A DNA stretch of 19,192 bases from positions 1 to 19,192 of the forward strand of contig DATMQA010000086.1 of the NCBI GenBank assembly GCA_035566895.1, given 5' to 3'. Both the position numbers and the translations under genes were made by a program. How positions within the stretch are numbered: position 1 is the first letter of the stretch; each line of letters opens with the position of its first letter. Origin of the DNA: DATMQA01 sp035566895 (lineage in GTDB: Bacteria > Verrucomicrobiota > Verrucomicrobiia > Limisphaerales > UBA8199). The notes below the pieces were generated by a model. It was not told where the DNA came from. It searched no databases and worked only from the letters and a program-made list of their open reading frames with translations. This document shows, in pieces, positions 8,959 through 16,727 of this stretch.

Positions 8959-8959
<1 letters not shown>

Positions 8960-8998
8960 TGGAGAATTGGAGTCATGGAGAGATGGAGCGGTGGAGCT
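8959..8998. repeat. 8-bp tandem repeat, five copies
   Basis: Five successive 8-mers share the core NTGGAGNN with exact 8-bp spacing: ATGGAGAA, TTGGAGTC, ATGGAGAG, ATGGAGCG, GTGGAGCT. The array begins on the gspE stop codon and contains repeated GGAG cores that resemble Shine-Dalgarno sites. It argues that this stretch is spacer and not the N-terminus of the next protein. Confidence 0.85.
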
Positions 8999-9004
8999 TG
9001 GCCT

Positions 9005-9090
9005 CATCTTTCTCTTTCGCTTCCTCTTCCCTCTCTGCAGCGTTGTGGGGGCGGGCGAGGAAGAGGACGAGAAAGAGGAAGAGGAAGATG
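9005..9090 (+). promoter_or_regulatory. Long hairpin burying the start site of the GspL-like gene
   Basis: The pyrimidine-rich arm 9005-9018 pairs with the purine-rich arm 9077-9090 over 14 bp (two G-U pairs), enclosing the ATG at 9088. Inside it, 9022-9030 pairs perfectly with 9059-9067 (9 bp). The loop is about 28 nt. The right arm contains the repeated AGAGGAAGAGGAAG that would act as Shine-Dalgarno. In an mRNA this would hide the ribosome site until ribosomes finishing gspE or some factor opened it. The pairing is read directly from the sequence; the function is inferred. Confidence 0.5.
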
Positions 9091-11007
9091 CCTTTCCCGA
9101 TCCGAACGGCGTTCGCAATCATGGGCGCCGTGCTGCTGCTCCTGAGCATGCTTCCCATCCGCGCTGCCGACACGATCCCCGCCCCGCCGGCACCGGGTCC
9201 CAGGACGCTGCCGCCTGCCCTGGCGCAGAGGCTGGCCGCGCGGACCAACACTCAACCACCGGGGTTCCAGCGGCCGCCGGTCGGCGCCAGAACCAATTCG
9301 ATGCCCGCGATGGCGCGGTCTGCCGGCGCTGTTACCAATGCCGGCGTCAAGCGCCTGCCGCCCGGGAAGACTAATGTGTTAGCGGCACCTCAGCATCTCG
9401 GGGTGAAAACCAATGCGCTCCCGGTCGCGCACGCTGGCGGCACTAATGCGACTGGCGGCATCTTCGAGCGGGTCCGCCATCTGCCGCAGAACCGGGGGTT
9501 TTATCCAGCGATAGCGGGCGTGGCTTTGTGCGTCGGCGTGGTGCTCTTGTGGCGCGTGCTCAAATCAGAAGGGGAGCAGAAACCCGCTCCGGGTGTTGTG
9601 CCTTCTAAGGCGCTGGTCCTACCCGCGATGCGCAAGGCGGGCAAAGTGACGTTCCACTCCTGCAACGTCCTCGAGGCAGGGACCGAGGCGCGTCGGGTAT
9701 GGCAATTCGATGCGCGGGGGGCGGGTTTCGTACTGGGACGCCAGCAAACCAGTTTGGCGGGCGAAGCTTTGCCGGGAGTGGTGGCCAAGGATTGGCGCTC
9801 GCTGTTCCAGCACAAGCTCAACATCGCGTGGCTGCCGTCGGAGCACCTGTTTTTGCGCGTGACGCAGGTCCCGCGCAGCGATTTTGCCGAAACGCTTTCG
9901 ATGGTGGAGTTGCAATTGGAAAAGCTCTCGCCGATGCCGGTGGCGCAAATCGCCTGGAGCTTCCAAGTGCTGCCGCATGCCACAGGCAACCTGCAGACGG
10001 TGATCGTTCTGATGGTGGCCCGGAGCATTGTCGAGGAGTTTCTCGGCCAGCTTGAGGGGCAAGGTTACCTGGCCGATCGGCTCGAGCTGCCGGTGCTCGA
10101 CCAGTTGCAGGCCACGCCAATTACTGAAGACGGCGCCTGGGTTTATCCCGGAGCGGCCGGGGGGAAGAACTCGGCGCTGGTGGCCTGGTGGTACGGCGGG
10201 ATGCTGCAGAACCTCGACTTTTTGACCATGCCGCCGGCCGACCGCCCGGCTGTGGTTCGGGAGCAATTGCTGCAAATGGCCTGGGCGGGCGAGCTGGAAG
10301 GTTGGTTAACCGCGCCACCGGAATGGCACCTGGTGGCCGACGTGGCCGCGGCGGAATGGGAGCCGGCACTGCGCGAGGCCCTCGAGCAACCGGTGGAAGT
10401 GTTGACACCGCTGGCGCCCGCCGAGTTGGCCGCCTCGACCGCTCGCCGGGCGGCTTACGCGGATCCGCGGGCGAACCTGTTGCCGGCCGAGTTTACGACT
10501 CGCTATCACCAGCAATTTATTGATCGGCTCTGGATGCGGGCGTTGCTGGCGGTGGGAGGCCTCTACCTGGCAGGGGTTGCGATTTACATAGTTGCGCTGA
10601 CATTCGCGAACTATCGCACGAATGGTGTGGAGCAGGAAGTGGCCGGCCTGGGGCCCACCTATACCAATGCCATTCGGCTTAAGGACACGTACAAATTGCT
10701 GAAGGAGCGACAAGATTTGAAATACGCCAGCCTGGACTGTTGGAACGCCACCGCGAGTCTGTTGCCGGGAGGCGCGACGCTGGACCGGCTGAATTTCATG
10801 GATGGCCGGCGGTTGAGCTTGAGCGGCAGCGCCGGCCAGGACCAGGCCCGGCAACTCATCGATTTCGAGGCGGCGTTGCGCAAGTTCACCAAAGATGGCG
10901 AACTGCTGTTCGATCCGAGTGGCGGCGAGAGCATGATACAGAATTTGCGGGGAAATACTTTAACCTGGAGCCTTGGCTTGGTCCTCAAACGCTCGGAGGC
11001 CGAATGA
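9088..11007 (+). CDS. GspL-like inner-membrane protein (PilM-like + PilN-like fusion)
   Basis: In T2SS, GspL links the ATPase to the inner-membrane platform. This 639-residue protein shows: a hydrophobic segment (about 8-26); a Pro/Ala-rich stretch (30-135) with six Thr-Asn pairs; a membrane segment (about 138-157); a region (about 185-470) placed like the actin-like PilM/GspL domain; the PilN/GspL-type NLLP motif (463-466); a third membrane segment (about 485-507); and a PilN-like periplasmic end (510-639). If the first segment stays uncleaved, topology puts the 185-470 region in the cytoplasm, as in GspL. The start at 9088 has a strong AGAGGA/AGGAAG Shine-Dalgarno. Starts at GTG 8956 or ATG 8959 would overlap the gspE stop but add an N-terminus read from tandem repeats. 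The GspL assignment rests on layout and neighbours more than on conserved residues. Confidence 0.75.
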   Translation: MPFPIRTAFAIMGAVLLLLSMLPIRAADTIPAPPAPGPRTLPPALAQRLAARTNTQPPGFQRPPVGARTNSMPAMARSAGAVTNAGVKRLPPGKTNVLAAPQHLGVKTNALPVAHAGGTNATGGIFERVRHLPQNRGFYPAIAGVALCVGVVLLWRVLKSEGEQKPAPGVVPSKALVLPAMRKAGKVTFHSCNVLEAGTEARRVWQFDARGAGFVLGRQQTSLAGEALPGVVAKDWRSLFQHKLNIAWLPSEHLFLRVTQVPRSDFAETLSMVELQLEKLSPMPVAQIAWSFQVLPHATGNLQTVIVLMVARSIVEEFLGQLEGQGYLADRLELPVLDQLQATPITEDGAWVYPGAAGGKNSALVAWWYGGMLQNLDFLTMPPADRPAVVREQLLQMAWAGELEGWLTAPPEWHLVADVAAAEWEPALREALEQPVEVLTPLAPAELAASTARRAAYADPRANLLPAEFTTRYHQQFIDRLWMRALLAVGGLYLAGVAIYIVALTFANYRTNGVEQEVAGLGPTYTNAIRLKDTYKLLKERQDLKYASLDCWNATASLLPGGATLDRLNFMDGRRLSLSGSAGQDQARQLIDFEAALRKFTKDGELLFDPSGGESMIQNLRGNTLTWSLGLVLKRSEAE

Positions 11008-11714
11008 AGAGCTACCTCGATAACTTGCGCCCGTTTGAGAAACGCGTCGTGGTGGCGGGCGCGGCCCTGTTTTTTGTGGTGTTCAACGTGGTGTTTGTTC
11101 GTCCTTACTTCTCGGAATGGGGCACGGTCCAGGACCGGATGTGGCAGGCGCAGCGAAAGCTTAAACTTTACAACGCCGAGATCGCTGATATGCCGAAGTA
11201 TCAAAGGCTGGTCGCGGAGCTTCAGGCGGGTGGCGGTTCGGCCGTTCCAGCCGAGGATCAAGCCCACAATTTCTCGGTCACGGTTCAGTCCCAGGCGGCC
11301 GCCAGCAACGTACATATTACGCAAACTTCACGCATCACCACCCATACCAATAACCAGACGTTCCTGGAACAAAGCCAAACCATCAGCATCCAATCCGGGG
11401 AACAGCAATTGGTCGATTTCCTTTATAATCTCGGGGCCAGCAATTCGCTCATTCGCGTGCGCGCGCTCAACCTGGGGCCCGAGCCGGCGCATCACGAACT
11501 GGCCGGCAGCATCACGCTGATGGCCAGTTACCAGAAGAACGCGCCCGCCAAAACAGCCGCACCCGCTGCCTCGGCCAAACCCACCGGTCCGGTGGTGACC
11601 TCGAAGCCGGGGCCAACGACCACCACTCAATCGCCTCCGCAAAAGAAGCCAGGGGTAATTCAACCGCTTCCGTACATTCCTGGAAAAGAACCTTCAACCG
11701 CAAAAACACCGTGA
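11004..11714 (+). CDS. GspM/PilO-like inner-membrane secretion protein
   Basis: The 236-residue protein has a short cytoplasmic N-terminus, one membrane segment (about 15-33), a charged helical stretch (about 38-75), and a periplasmic domain (about 85-176) with the alternating pattern of the ferredoxin-like PilO/GspM fold (SVTVQSQAAASNVHI... VDFLYNLGASNSLIRVRALNL... ITLMASYQK). A Pro/Thr/Ala-rich tail (180-236) follows, which is not usual for the family. GspM partners GspL and steadies the inner-membrane platform. The ATG overlaps the preceding stop (ATGA) and is preceded by GGAGG four bases away, so translation is coupled to the GspL-like gene. The open frame continues upstream inside that gene, but the overlap start is clearly right. 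Identification is by topology and gene order; sequence similarity in this family is always low. Confidence 0.78.
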   Translation: MKSYLDNLRPFEKRVVVAGAALFFVVFNVVFVRPYFSEWGTVQDRMWQAQRKLKLYNAEIADMPKYQRLVAELQAGGGSAVPAEDQAHNFSVTVQSQAAASNVHITQTSRITTHTNNQTFLEQSQTISIQSGEQQLVDFLYNLGASNSLIRVRALNLGPEPAHHELAGSITLMASYQKNAPAKTAAPAASAKPTGPVVTSKPGPTTTTQSPPQKKPGVIQPLPYIPGKEPSTAKTP

Positions 11715-14251
11715 AAAAAATTCTGTTCAGTTTGTTTCTGACCAGCCTCGGACTGTGGGCCCAGACCTCCGCCCCGCCCGTCGCCCCGAGCGAACCGGCC
11801 GACGCTGCCAACCAAAGATGGGACACCGTGCCGGATGCCAACCCCGCTCCCGCGCCGGCCCCGACCATGGCGCCGGCAGATGCCGCCCGGCAGAGAAAGC
11901 TTCGCCAATCCTTGCTCCAGGCCCTCGCCGCCACGACCAATGCCGCACCGGGTCAAAATGCCGGCCCTGCCGCTACTATTGTGCCGCCCCCCACCGTTTC
12001 CCAGTCGCTCACGCTCGCCGCGGTGACGACTAATCCGGCGCCCGCCGCAGTCAGGACCGACAACACGATTATTCCCGGCGTGACGCCGCCGACCATCCCG
12101 GGAGTAACTAATGCCGGCAGCAACCTGGTGATCAGGCCTGAGACGGTCATTATTCCCGGGGTCACCCCCCCGACGCTCCCTGCCCCTGCGGCTGCCACCG
12201 TCGCTGCGCCCGGCGTTCTGCCTTCAAGCACAACACCCGCGGTAGTTCCGCCCGTACCAACTACTCCTCCGGCCAATCCGGTCGCCGCCAACCCTCCGGC
12301 ACCGGCTACCAACGCGCCCCCCGAAGAAATGCTCCCCGCCGGCACGATTAACTTTCGCGCGACGGACCTCGACCAGGTGCTGCGGATCTATTCCGAGCTT
12401 GTGGGGAGAACGATACTCCGCCCGACCTCGTTGCCGGCCCCAACCATCACCCTCGTGACGCAAACGCCTCTGACCAAAAAGGAAGCAATACAGGCGTTTG
12501 ACGCGGTGCTCGGGATGAACGGAATCGCCCTGGTGAACGTTGGTGAGAAATTTGTAAAGGCGGTTGCGCAAGCGCAGGTTGGCCAGGAAGGCGCGCTGTG
12601 GGACGGCCGTACCTCGGCAGAGCTTCCGGAACTGGGCCAATTCGTGACGCACGTGGTCCAGGTAACGTATGCCAAACCGAGCGAAATGGTCCAGATTCTC
12701 CAGCCGTTTGCCAAAATGCCCAATGCGATCATGGCAATTGACAGCAGCGGGATTTTGGTCCTGCGCGACTTCACGGAGAACGTCAAGCGCATGCTCGAAA
12801 TGATCAAGCAAATCGATGTCGCTATTCCTTCGGAATTCATTTCGGAGGTCATTCCGATCAAGTATGCTCTGGTCGGCGATATTTCCAGCGCCTTGAACAC
12901 CCTGAGCGGTAGTGGTGGCGGCGGCGGGACCGTGGGGAGCGGCAGCCGTTCGGGCGGCGGCCTCGGGGGAACTCGCAGCGGCATCGGCGGCGGTGGCATC
13001 GGGGGTGGTGGCATCGGCGGTGGCGGCCTCGGCGGCTTCGGCGGCGGCATCGGAGGCACCAGCCCTTATGGGGGCGGCAGCAGCTTTAATCGGCCGGGCT
13101 ATCCGGGAAGCACCGGCACGACGCCCTTTGGCACGACCCAGCCGGGCGGCACCGCGCAACCCGGCGGGGTCGGCTCGAGCTTTACCGACCGGCTCCAAAA
13201 CCTGATGCGGCGGGTGGGCTCGGCCGCGGGTGGTGGTGACTTTCAGATTCTGGGTCCGACCAAGATCATTGCCGACGAACGGACCAATTCCCTGCTGGTC
13301 TTCGCGAGCCGGCAGGACATGGCGATGATCAAAGACATCATTGCCAAACTGGATGTGGTCCTGGCCCAGGTGCTGATTGAAGCGATCATTATGGAAGTGT
13401 CGCTGGACGACTCCAAAAACTACGGAATCAGCTACCTGCAAAAGCAATTCCAGCCGTCGAGTCCCACGTCTTATTTTCAGGGGATTGGCGGCATCAATAA
13501 TGGGGGTGGCCTCAGCCGGAGCACCTTTGGCGCCCTGACGAACGGCGCAGGAAGTTTGCCCAGCGGGTTCAGTTATCTGGCGAGCTTTGGGAGTGATCTG
13601 GACGTAACCTTGACTGCTGTCGCCAACGACAGCCGCGTGAATGTGCTTTCCCGTCCGCGCATTCAAACGTCCCACGCCGTGCCCGCCAACATCTTCATCG
13701 GCCAGACCGTGCCTTACATCACGGGCACGACCTTCGGCAATTTCGGCTCGGTGGGTTCGAGCTCGGTTTATCAGGAAAAATCCGTCGGCATCTCGCTCTC
13801 GGTGCTGCCGCTGATCAACCCGGATGGGTTGGTGGTGATGGATATCGAGCAGGACATCGAGCAGCTTGGCACGCCGGTTCAGATCGATGGCAACCCGGTA
13901 CCGACCACCACCAAGCGCACTGCCAACGCCAAAGTGGCCGTCAAAGACCGCGATACCGTCATGCTCGGCGGCTTCATCAGCAGCACCAAAAGCAATAGCA
14001 AGCAGGGTGTGCCGTTCCTTAAGGACGTCCCGCTCTTGGGTTATCTCTTTCGGAGCCAGTCGGATTCCAACCAGCGAGTCGAGCTTATCGTGCTGATGCG
14101 CCCCACCGTGTTGCCGACGCCTGAGGCGGCTGCGGCTGTCGCCACGGCCGAACGCAATAATCTTGGGGGCGTTCGCCGCGCGGAACAGGAAATTCGCGCC
14201 GACGAAGCACGGCGAAACAAACAGGCGGAAAACGCAATGAAGCGGCAATAG
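11711..14251 (+). CDS. gspD: Type II secretion system secretin (GspD)
   Basis: This outer-membrane channel protein of 846 residues starts at a GTG overlapping the previous stop (GTGA). A signal peptide (1-17, MKKILFSLFLTSLGLWA) is followed by a Pro/Ala/Thr-rich region (18-208) containing two IIPGVTPPT repeats (120-128 and 147-155). Then come an N0-like domain (about 210-288), an N1-like domain (311-373) and a second N-domain (about 376-552) interrupted by a Gly-rich insertion (about 399-490). The secretin core is at 553-800. Its signature is clear: VAVKDRDTVMLGGFI, GVPFLKDVPLLGYLFR and ELIVLMRPTV. ADERTNSLLVFAS (521-533) is the usual end of the last N-domain. A charged Arg/Glu/Ala helix closes the protein. 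No lipobox is seen, so outer-membrane targeting presumably uses a separate pilotin or none. Gene order with gspE and the L/M-like genes supports T2SS. Confidence 0.95.
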   Translation: MKKILFSLFLTSLGLWAQTSAPPVAPSEPADAANQRWDTVPDANPAPAPAPTMAPADAARQRKLRQSLLQALAATTNAAPGQNAGPAATIVPPPTVSQSLTLAAVTTNPAPAAVRTDNTIIPGVTPPTIPGVTNAGSNLVIRPETVIIPGVTPPTLPAPAAATVAAPGVLPSSTTPAVVPPVPTTPPANPVAANPPAPATNAPPEEMLPAGTINFRATDLDQVLRIYSELVGRTILRPTSLPAPTITLVTQTPLTKKEAIQAFDAVLGMNGIALVNVGEKFVKAVAQAQVGQEGALWDGRTSAELPELGQFVTHVVQVTYAKPSEMVQILQPFAKMPNAIMAIDSSGILVLRDFTENVKRMLEMIKQIDVAIPSEFISEVIPIKYALVGDISSALNTLSGSGGGGGTVGSGSRSGGGLGGTRSGIGGGGIGGGGIGGGGLGGFGGGIGGTSPYGGGSSFNRPGYPGSTGTTPFGTTQPGGTAQPGGVGSSFTDRLQNLMRRVGSAAGGGDFQILGPTKIIADERTNSLLVFASRQDMAMIKDIIAKLDVVLAQVLIEAIIMEVSLDDSKNYGISYLQKQFQPSSPTSYFQGIGGINNGGGLSRSTFGALTNGAGSLPSGFSYLASFGSDLDVTLTAVANDSRVNVLSRPRIQTSHAVPANIFIGQTVPYITGTTFGNFGSVGSSSVYQEKSVGISLSVLPLINPDGLVVMDIEQDIEQLGTPVQIDGNPVPTTTKRTANAKVAVKDRDTVMLGGFISSTKSNSKQGVPFLKDVPLLGYLFRSQSDSNQRVELIVLMRPTVLPTPEAAAAVATAERNNLGGVRRAEQEIRADEARRNKQAENAMKRQ
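12980..13039 (+). repeat. 15-bp glycine-codon repeat inside gspD
   Basis: Four in-frame 15-bp units starting GGC-ATC (last one GGC-CTC) encode GIGGG/GLGGF repeats at residues 424-443, inside the Gly-rich insertion of the secretin. Being a multiple of three, copy-number change here would lengthen or shorten the loop without breaking the frame. Confidence 0.85.
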
Positions 14252-14289
14252 GCGGGCTGGAACGATGGGCGATGGTCGGTGGATGACGG

Positions 14290-16074
14290 ATGATGAGACG
14301 CGCTGCTACATACTTTTTTGCTTTGCTACTGCTCGAGACGCAGGCCTCCCACGCGGGCGGGACCGTCTCGAACTGCACCGAACAGGACTTGCGGAACGCT
14401 TTGAATGGCGGTGGAACCGTCACCTTCTCCAACGATTGCAGCATCACGCTCAGCGGCACAATTGCCATTGGGGCCGGCACAACCACGATTGATGCCGCCG
14501 GTCACAATGTCAGCATCAGCGGCGGCAACGCCGTCCGCTTGTTTAATGTGAGTGGCAACCTGGCGCTGCTGGGTTTGACGCTGACCGGCGGTCAAACCAA
14601 TACCGGTGGGGCGCTTTATGTCAATGTCGGCGCGAACGTGGTCGCCAGCAATTGCACGTTCGCCGGCAACAGTGCGCCCGGAACAAACGGCATTGCTGGT
14701 GTCAATGGTTCGAACAACCCGGGTGGCAGTGGTGGAAACGGCACTAGCGGCACACCAGGCACCGCCGGTTTCGGCGGCGCAATCTATAATCTGGGCAACC
14801 TCACACTGCTTGCCTGCGCGGTGTCCACCAACAGCGCCAGCGGCGGCAATGGTGGCGCGGGCGGCAATGGCGGCAATGGTGCCAATAACGGTGGGAGAGG
14901 AGGGAATGGCGGCGCGGGGGCGGCGGGCTACGGCGGTGCTGTTTATAACCAGGGCGCGTTGATTGCCAGCCAATGCACTTTCGCCGGCAACAGCGCTACC
15001 GGGGGCGGCGGGGCCGCGGCCGGCACCGGCGGCACAGGTCTTTTTTCCGGGGTCGCCGGGAGTGGCGGGGCGGGGGCTGTGGGGACCGGCGGCGCTATCT
15101 ACAGCGCCCAGCCCATCACGATAACCAACTGCACGTTTTTCGGCAATTCCGCCCAGGGAGGAAACAGCAGTGCGGCTGGCACCGGCTCCAGTGGCAGTGG
15201 CAACAATGGTCCCAGTGGCGCCGATGGCGCTGGGGGCGCTGTCAGCACTGCGGGGGGCGCTCTGACGAACTGTACGTTCAATAACAACACTGCCACAGGT
15301 GGAGGGGGCGGAAATGGCGGCAATGGCAGCAACAATGGCGGAAACGGGGGAAATGGCGGCAACGGTTTCGGAGGTAGTTTGCTCAACAGCGGCACCATTA
15401 GTGTGGTCAACTGCACTTTTTCCTCCGGCGGGGCAACCGGTGGCACAAACGGTGCCGCCGGAAGCGGAACCTTCTCCGGTTCACCCGGCAATCCCGGAAT
15501 CTCCGGCGGCGGCGATGTCGCGGGTGTTTCAGGCACCTTCAGGCTGATGAACTCCATCCTGGCCACTAACCTTTCGGGTGGGAATGGTTATGGCTCTATC
15601 ACGGACGCGGGCTACAATCTAAGTTCCGACGGCAGCTTGGCCTTCGGCGTCAAGAGCATGGTGAACACGGACCCGAAACTCGGAGCGCTGGCTCTGAATG
15701 GTGGCCTGACCGCCACAATGGCGCTGCAACCCGGCAGTCCGGCCATTAACCAGGTTCCGCTGGCTTCCAGTCCTGCCACCGACCAACGTGGCGTGCCCCG
15801 TGGCCAAAACGGCCTCGCCTGCATTGGCGCGTACGAGGTGGCGCCCTCAGTTCTTGTGGCTCCGACGATAACGACCACCCCAGTCGTCTCAAATCGGTTC
15901 GGTTTCTCTTTCCTCACCGTTTCCGGCTTGACCTACACAGTCCAATACAAAAGCGCGCTTACGGCCACCAATTGGACGCCGCTCCCCCCATCCGTGGGAA
16001 CCGGCAGAATCCTGACCAATTTGGATCCCTTGACCAACGGCCCGAGCCGATTCTACCGCATTAAAGTCCAGTAA
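14290..16074 (+). CDS. Secreted Gly/Asn-rich beta-helix protein, choice-of-anchor Q type
   Basis: The 594-residue protein has a signal peptide (1-22, ending ASHA) and an N-terminal beta-helix cap (NCTEQDLRNALNGGGTV). Six repeats of about 50 residues follow (about 107-385). Each has a GGAxY...CTFxxNSAxG rung; cysteines fall at 122, 176, 229, 281, 328 and 375, with Gly/Asn/Ser-rich loops between. Residues about 440-518 (NTDPKLGALALNGGL, ALQPGSPAIN, DQRGVPRG, CIGAYEV) are a choice-of-anchor Q domain. The last 60 residues (YTVQYKSAL..NWTPL...SRFYRIKVQ) are a C-terminal module common in Verrucomicrobia exported proteins. It begins 38 bp after gspD, so it is probably in the same operon and a candidate T2SS substrate. 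No catalytic residues typical of pectate lyases are evident. ATG 14290 or the adjacent 14293 is the start. Confidence 0.87.
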   Translation: MMRRAATYFFALLLLETQASHAGGTVSNCTEQDLRNALNGGGTVTFSNDCSITLSGTIAIGAGTTTIDAAGHNVSISGGNAVRLFNVSGNLALLGLTLTGGQTNTGGALYVNVGANVVASNCTFAGNSAPGTNGIAGVNGSNNPGGSGGNGTSGTPGTAGFGGAIYNLGNLTLLACAVSTNSASGGNGGAGGNGGNGANNGGRGGNGGAGAAGYGGAVYNQGALIASQCTFAGNSATGGGGAAAGTGGTGLFSGVAGSGGAGAVGTGGAIYSAQPITITNCTFFGNSAQGGNSSAAGTGSSGSGNNGPSGADGAGGAVSTAGGALTNCTFNNNTATGGGGGNGGNGSNNGGNGGNGGNGFGGSLLNSGTISVVNCTFSSGGATGGTNGAAGSGTFSGSPGNPGISGGGDVAGVSGTFRLMNSILATNLSGGNGYGSITDAGYNLSSDGSLAFGVKSMVNTDPKLGALALNGGLTATMALQPGSPAINQVPLASSPATDQRGVPRGQNGLACIGAYEVAPSVLVAPTITTTPVVSNRFGFSFLTVSGLTYTVQYKSALTATNWTPLPPSVGTGRILTNLDPLTNGPSRFYRIKVQ

Positions 16075-16101
16075 TCATTGACCAGATTTGAACATTCCGC
16101 C

Positions 16102-16136
16102 AAAAGAAAAGGCCCGCAGTTTTTGTCTTGCGGGCC
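16102..16136 (-). terminator. Rho-independent terminator of the ferredoxin gene
   Basis: GGCCCGCA (16111-16118) and TGCGGGCC (16129-16136) form a perfect 8-bp GC-rich stem with a 10-nt loop. Read on the minus strand it is followed by TTTTCTTTT. It lies about 20 bp past the ferredoxin stop. On the plus strand, after the beta-helix gene, the stem has no T-tract, so it is a good terminator only leftwards. Confidence 0.85.
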
Positions 16137-16155
16137 GGAATAGAGTAAGGGCTGC

Positions 16156-16389
16156 TCAGGCGCCGTTGTCACCGATGGCCTCGACGGGACAGCCTTCTTT
16201 GGCCTCTTTGCATCGGGCTTCTTCTTCAGGAGACTCCGGCTGTTTGTAAACGAAAGAGTAACCGCCGTCCTCATTGCGCTTGAAATTGTCGGGGGCCGTT
16301 TCGCGGCACAGGTCGCAATCGATGCACTGGTTATCTACGTAGTACTTTCCGGCAATATTTTCAGGGTATTTGTTTGCAACGTCAGCCAT
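16156..16389 (-). CDS. Single-cluster [4Fe-4S] ferredoxin
   Basis: A 77-residue acidic protein, MADVANKYPENIAGKYYVDN..., with a CxxCxxC set (C22, C25, C28 in QCIDCDLCRETAP) and a distant C60...C67-Pro (EARCKEAKEGCPVEAIG). Three clustered cysteines plus the Cys-Pro residue bind one cubane cluster; the second half lacks the usual CxxCxxC. It is a soluble one-electron carrier whose partner is unknown from the context. I chose ATG 16389 over the upstream TTG because MADV...PENIAGKYYVD is a typical N-terminus in this family. It is monocistronic, with its own terminator and a divergent zinc-ribbon gene upstream. Confidence 0.93.
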   Translation of the reverse strand: MADVANKYPENIAGKYYVDNQCIDCDLCRETAPDNFKRNEDGGYSFVYKQPESPEEEARCKEAKEGCPVEAIGDNGA

Positions 16390-16495
16390 AAAATTCAAGT
16401 TTGCCGCGCAATATGGCTACGGCTCCGGGCCTTGGCAAGCGCATTTAGAAAAATATCGACTTGAGATCCGAGAGCCGGCGGCTATTTTTCCACCT

Positions 16496-16723
16496 ATGCC
16501 GATTTACGAGTTTCAATGTGAGAAGTGCGAGAAAGACAGCGAAGTACTGGTGCGTTCCAGCACTTGGAAGGGCGCCAGGTGCCCCCATTGCGGATCGGCG
16601 CGGCTGGCCAAGAAATTTTCAGTGTTCGCCTCGTCGGGCGGCGGGGCCAGCGAAGCGCCGGCGTGCGAAAGTGGGTCACGCTCGTGCGGTTGCCATTGCA
16701 CCGGGGGAAAACACAAACATTAA
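16496..16723 (+). CDS. FmdB-type zinc-ribbon protein
   Basis: A 75-residue protein beginning MPIYEFQCEKC, the hallmark of the FmdB putative regulatory family. It carries two CxxC knuckles (C8/C11 and C29/C32, in RCPHCGS) forming a zinc ribbon. The family was named for a formamidase-linked regulator, but its molecular role is generally unknown. The C-terminal third is unusual in being cysteine-rich (C57, C64, C66, C68 and final histidines, in ESGSRSCGCHCTGGKHKH), which could bind a second metal. ATG 16496 was chosen by family N-terminus; the open frame extends upstream but into the divergent promoter region. There is no clear Shine-Dalgarno. Confidence 0.9.
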   Translation: MPIYEFQCEKCEKDSEVLVRSSTWKGARCPHCGSARLAKKFSVFASSGGGASEAPACESGSRSCGCHCTGGKHKH

Positions 16724-16727
16724 TTTG

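Noticed and set aside
12224..14248. 674-codon open frame on the strand opposite gspD
   Set aside because: It is a GC-rich antisense shadow: composition is His/Arg/Ala-rich without domains, and the secretin on the plus strand is unambiguous.
14608..15445. Glycine-codon-rich repetitive DNA that might be taken for a CRISPR or satellite array
   Set aside because: The repeats are in frame, degenerate and encode protein rungs and loops; there are no constant repeats with unique spacers.
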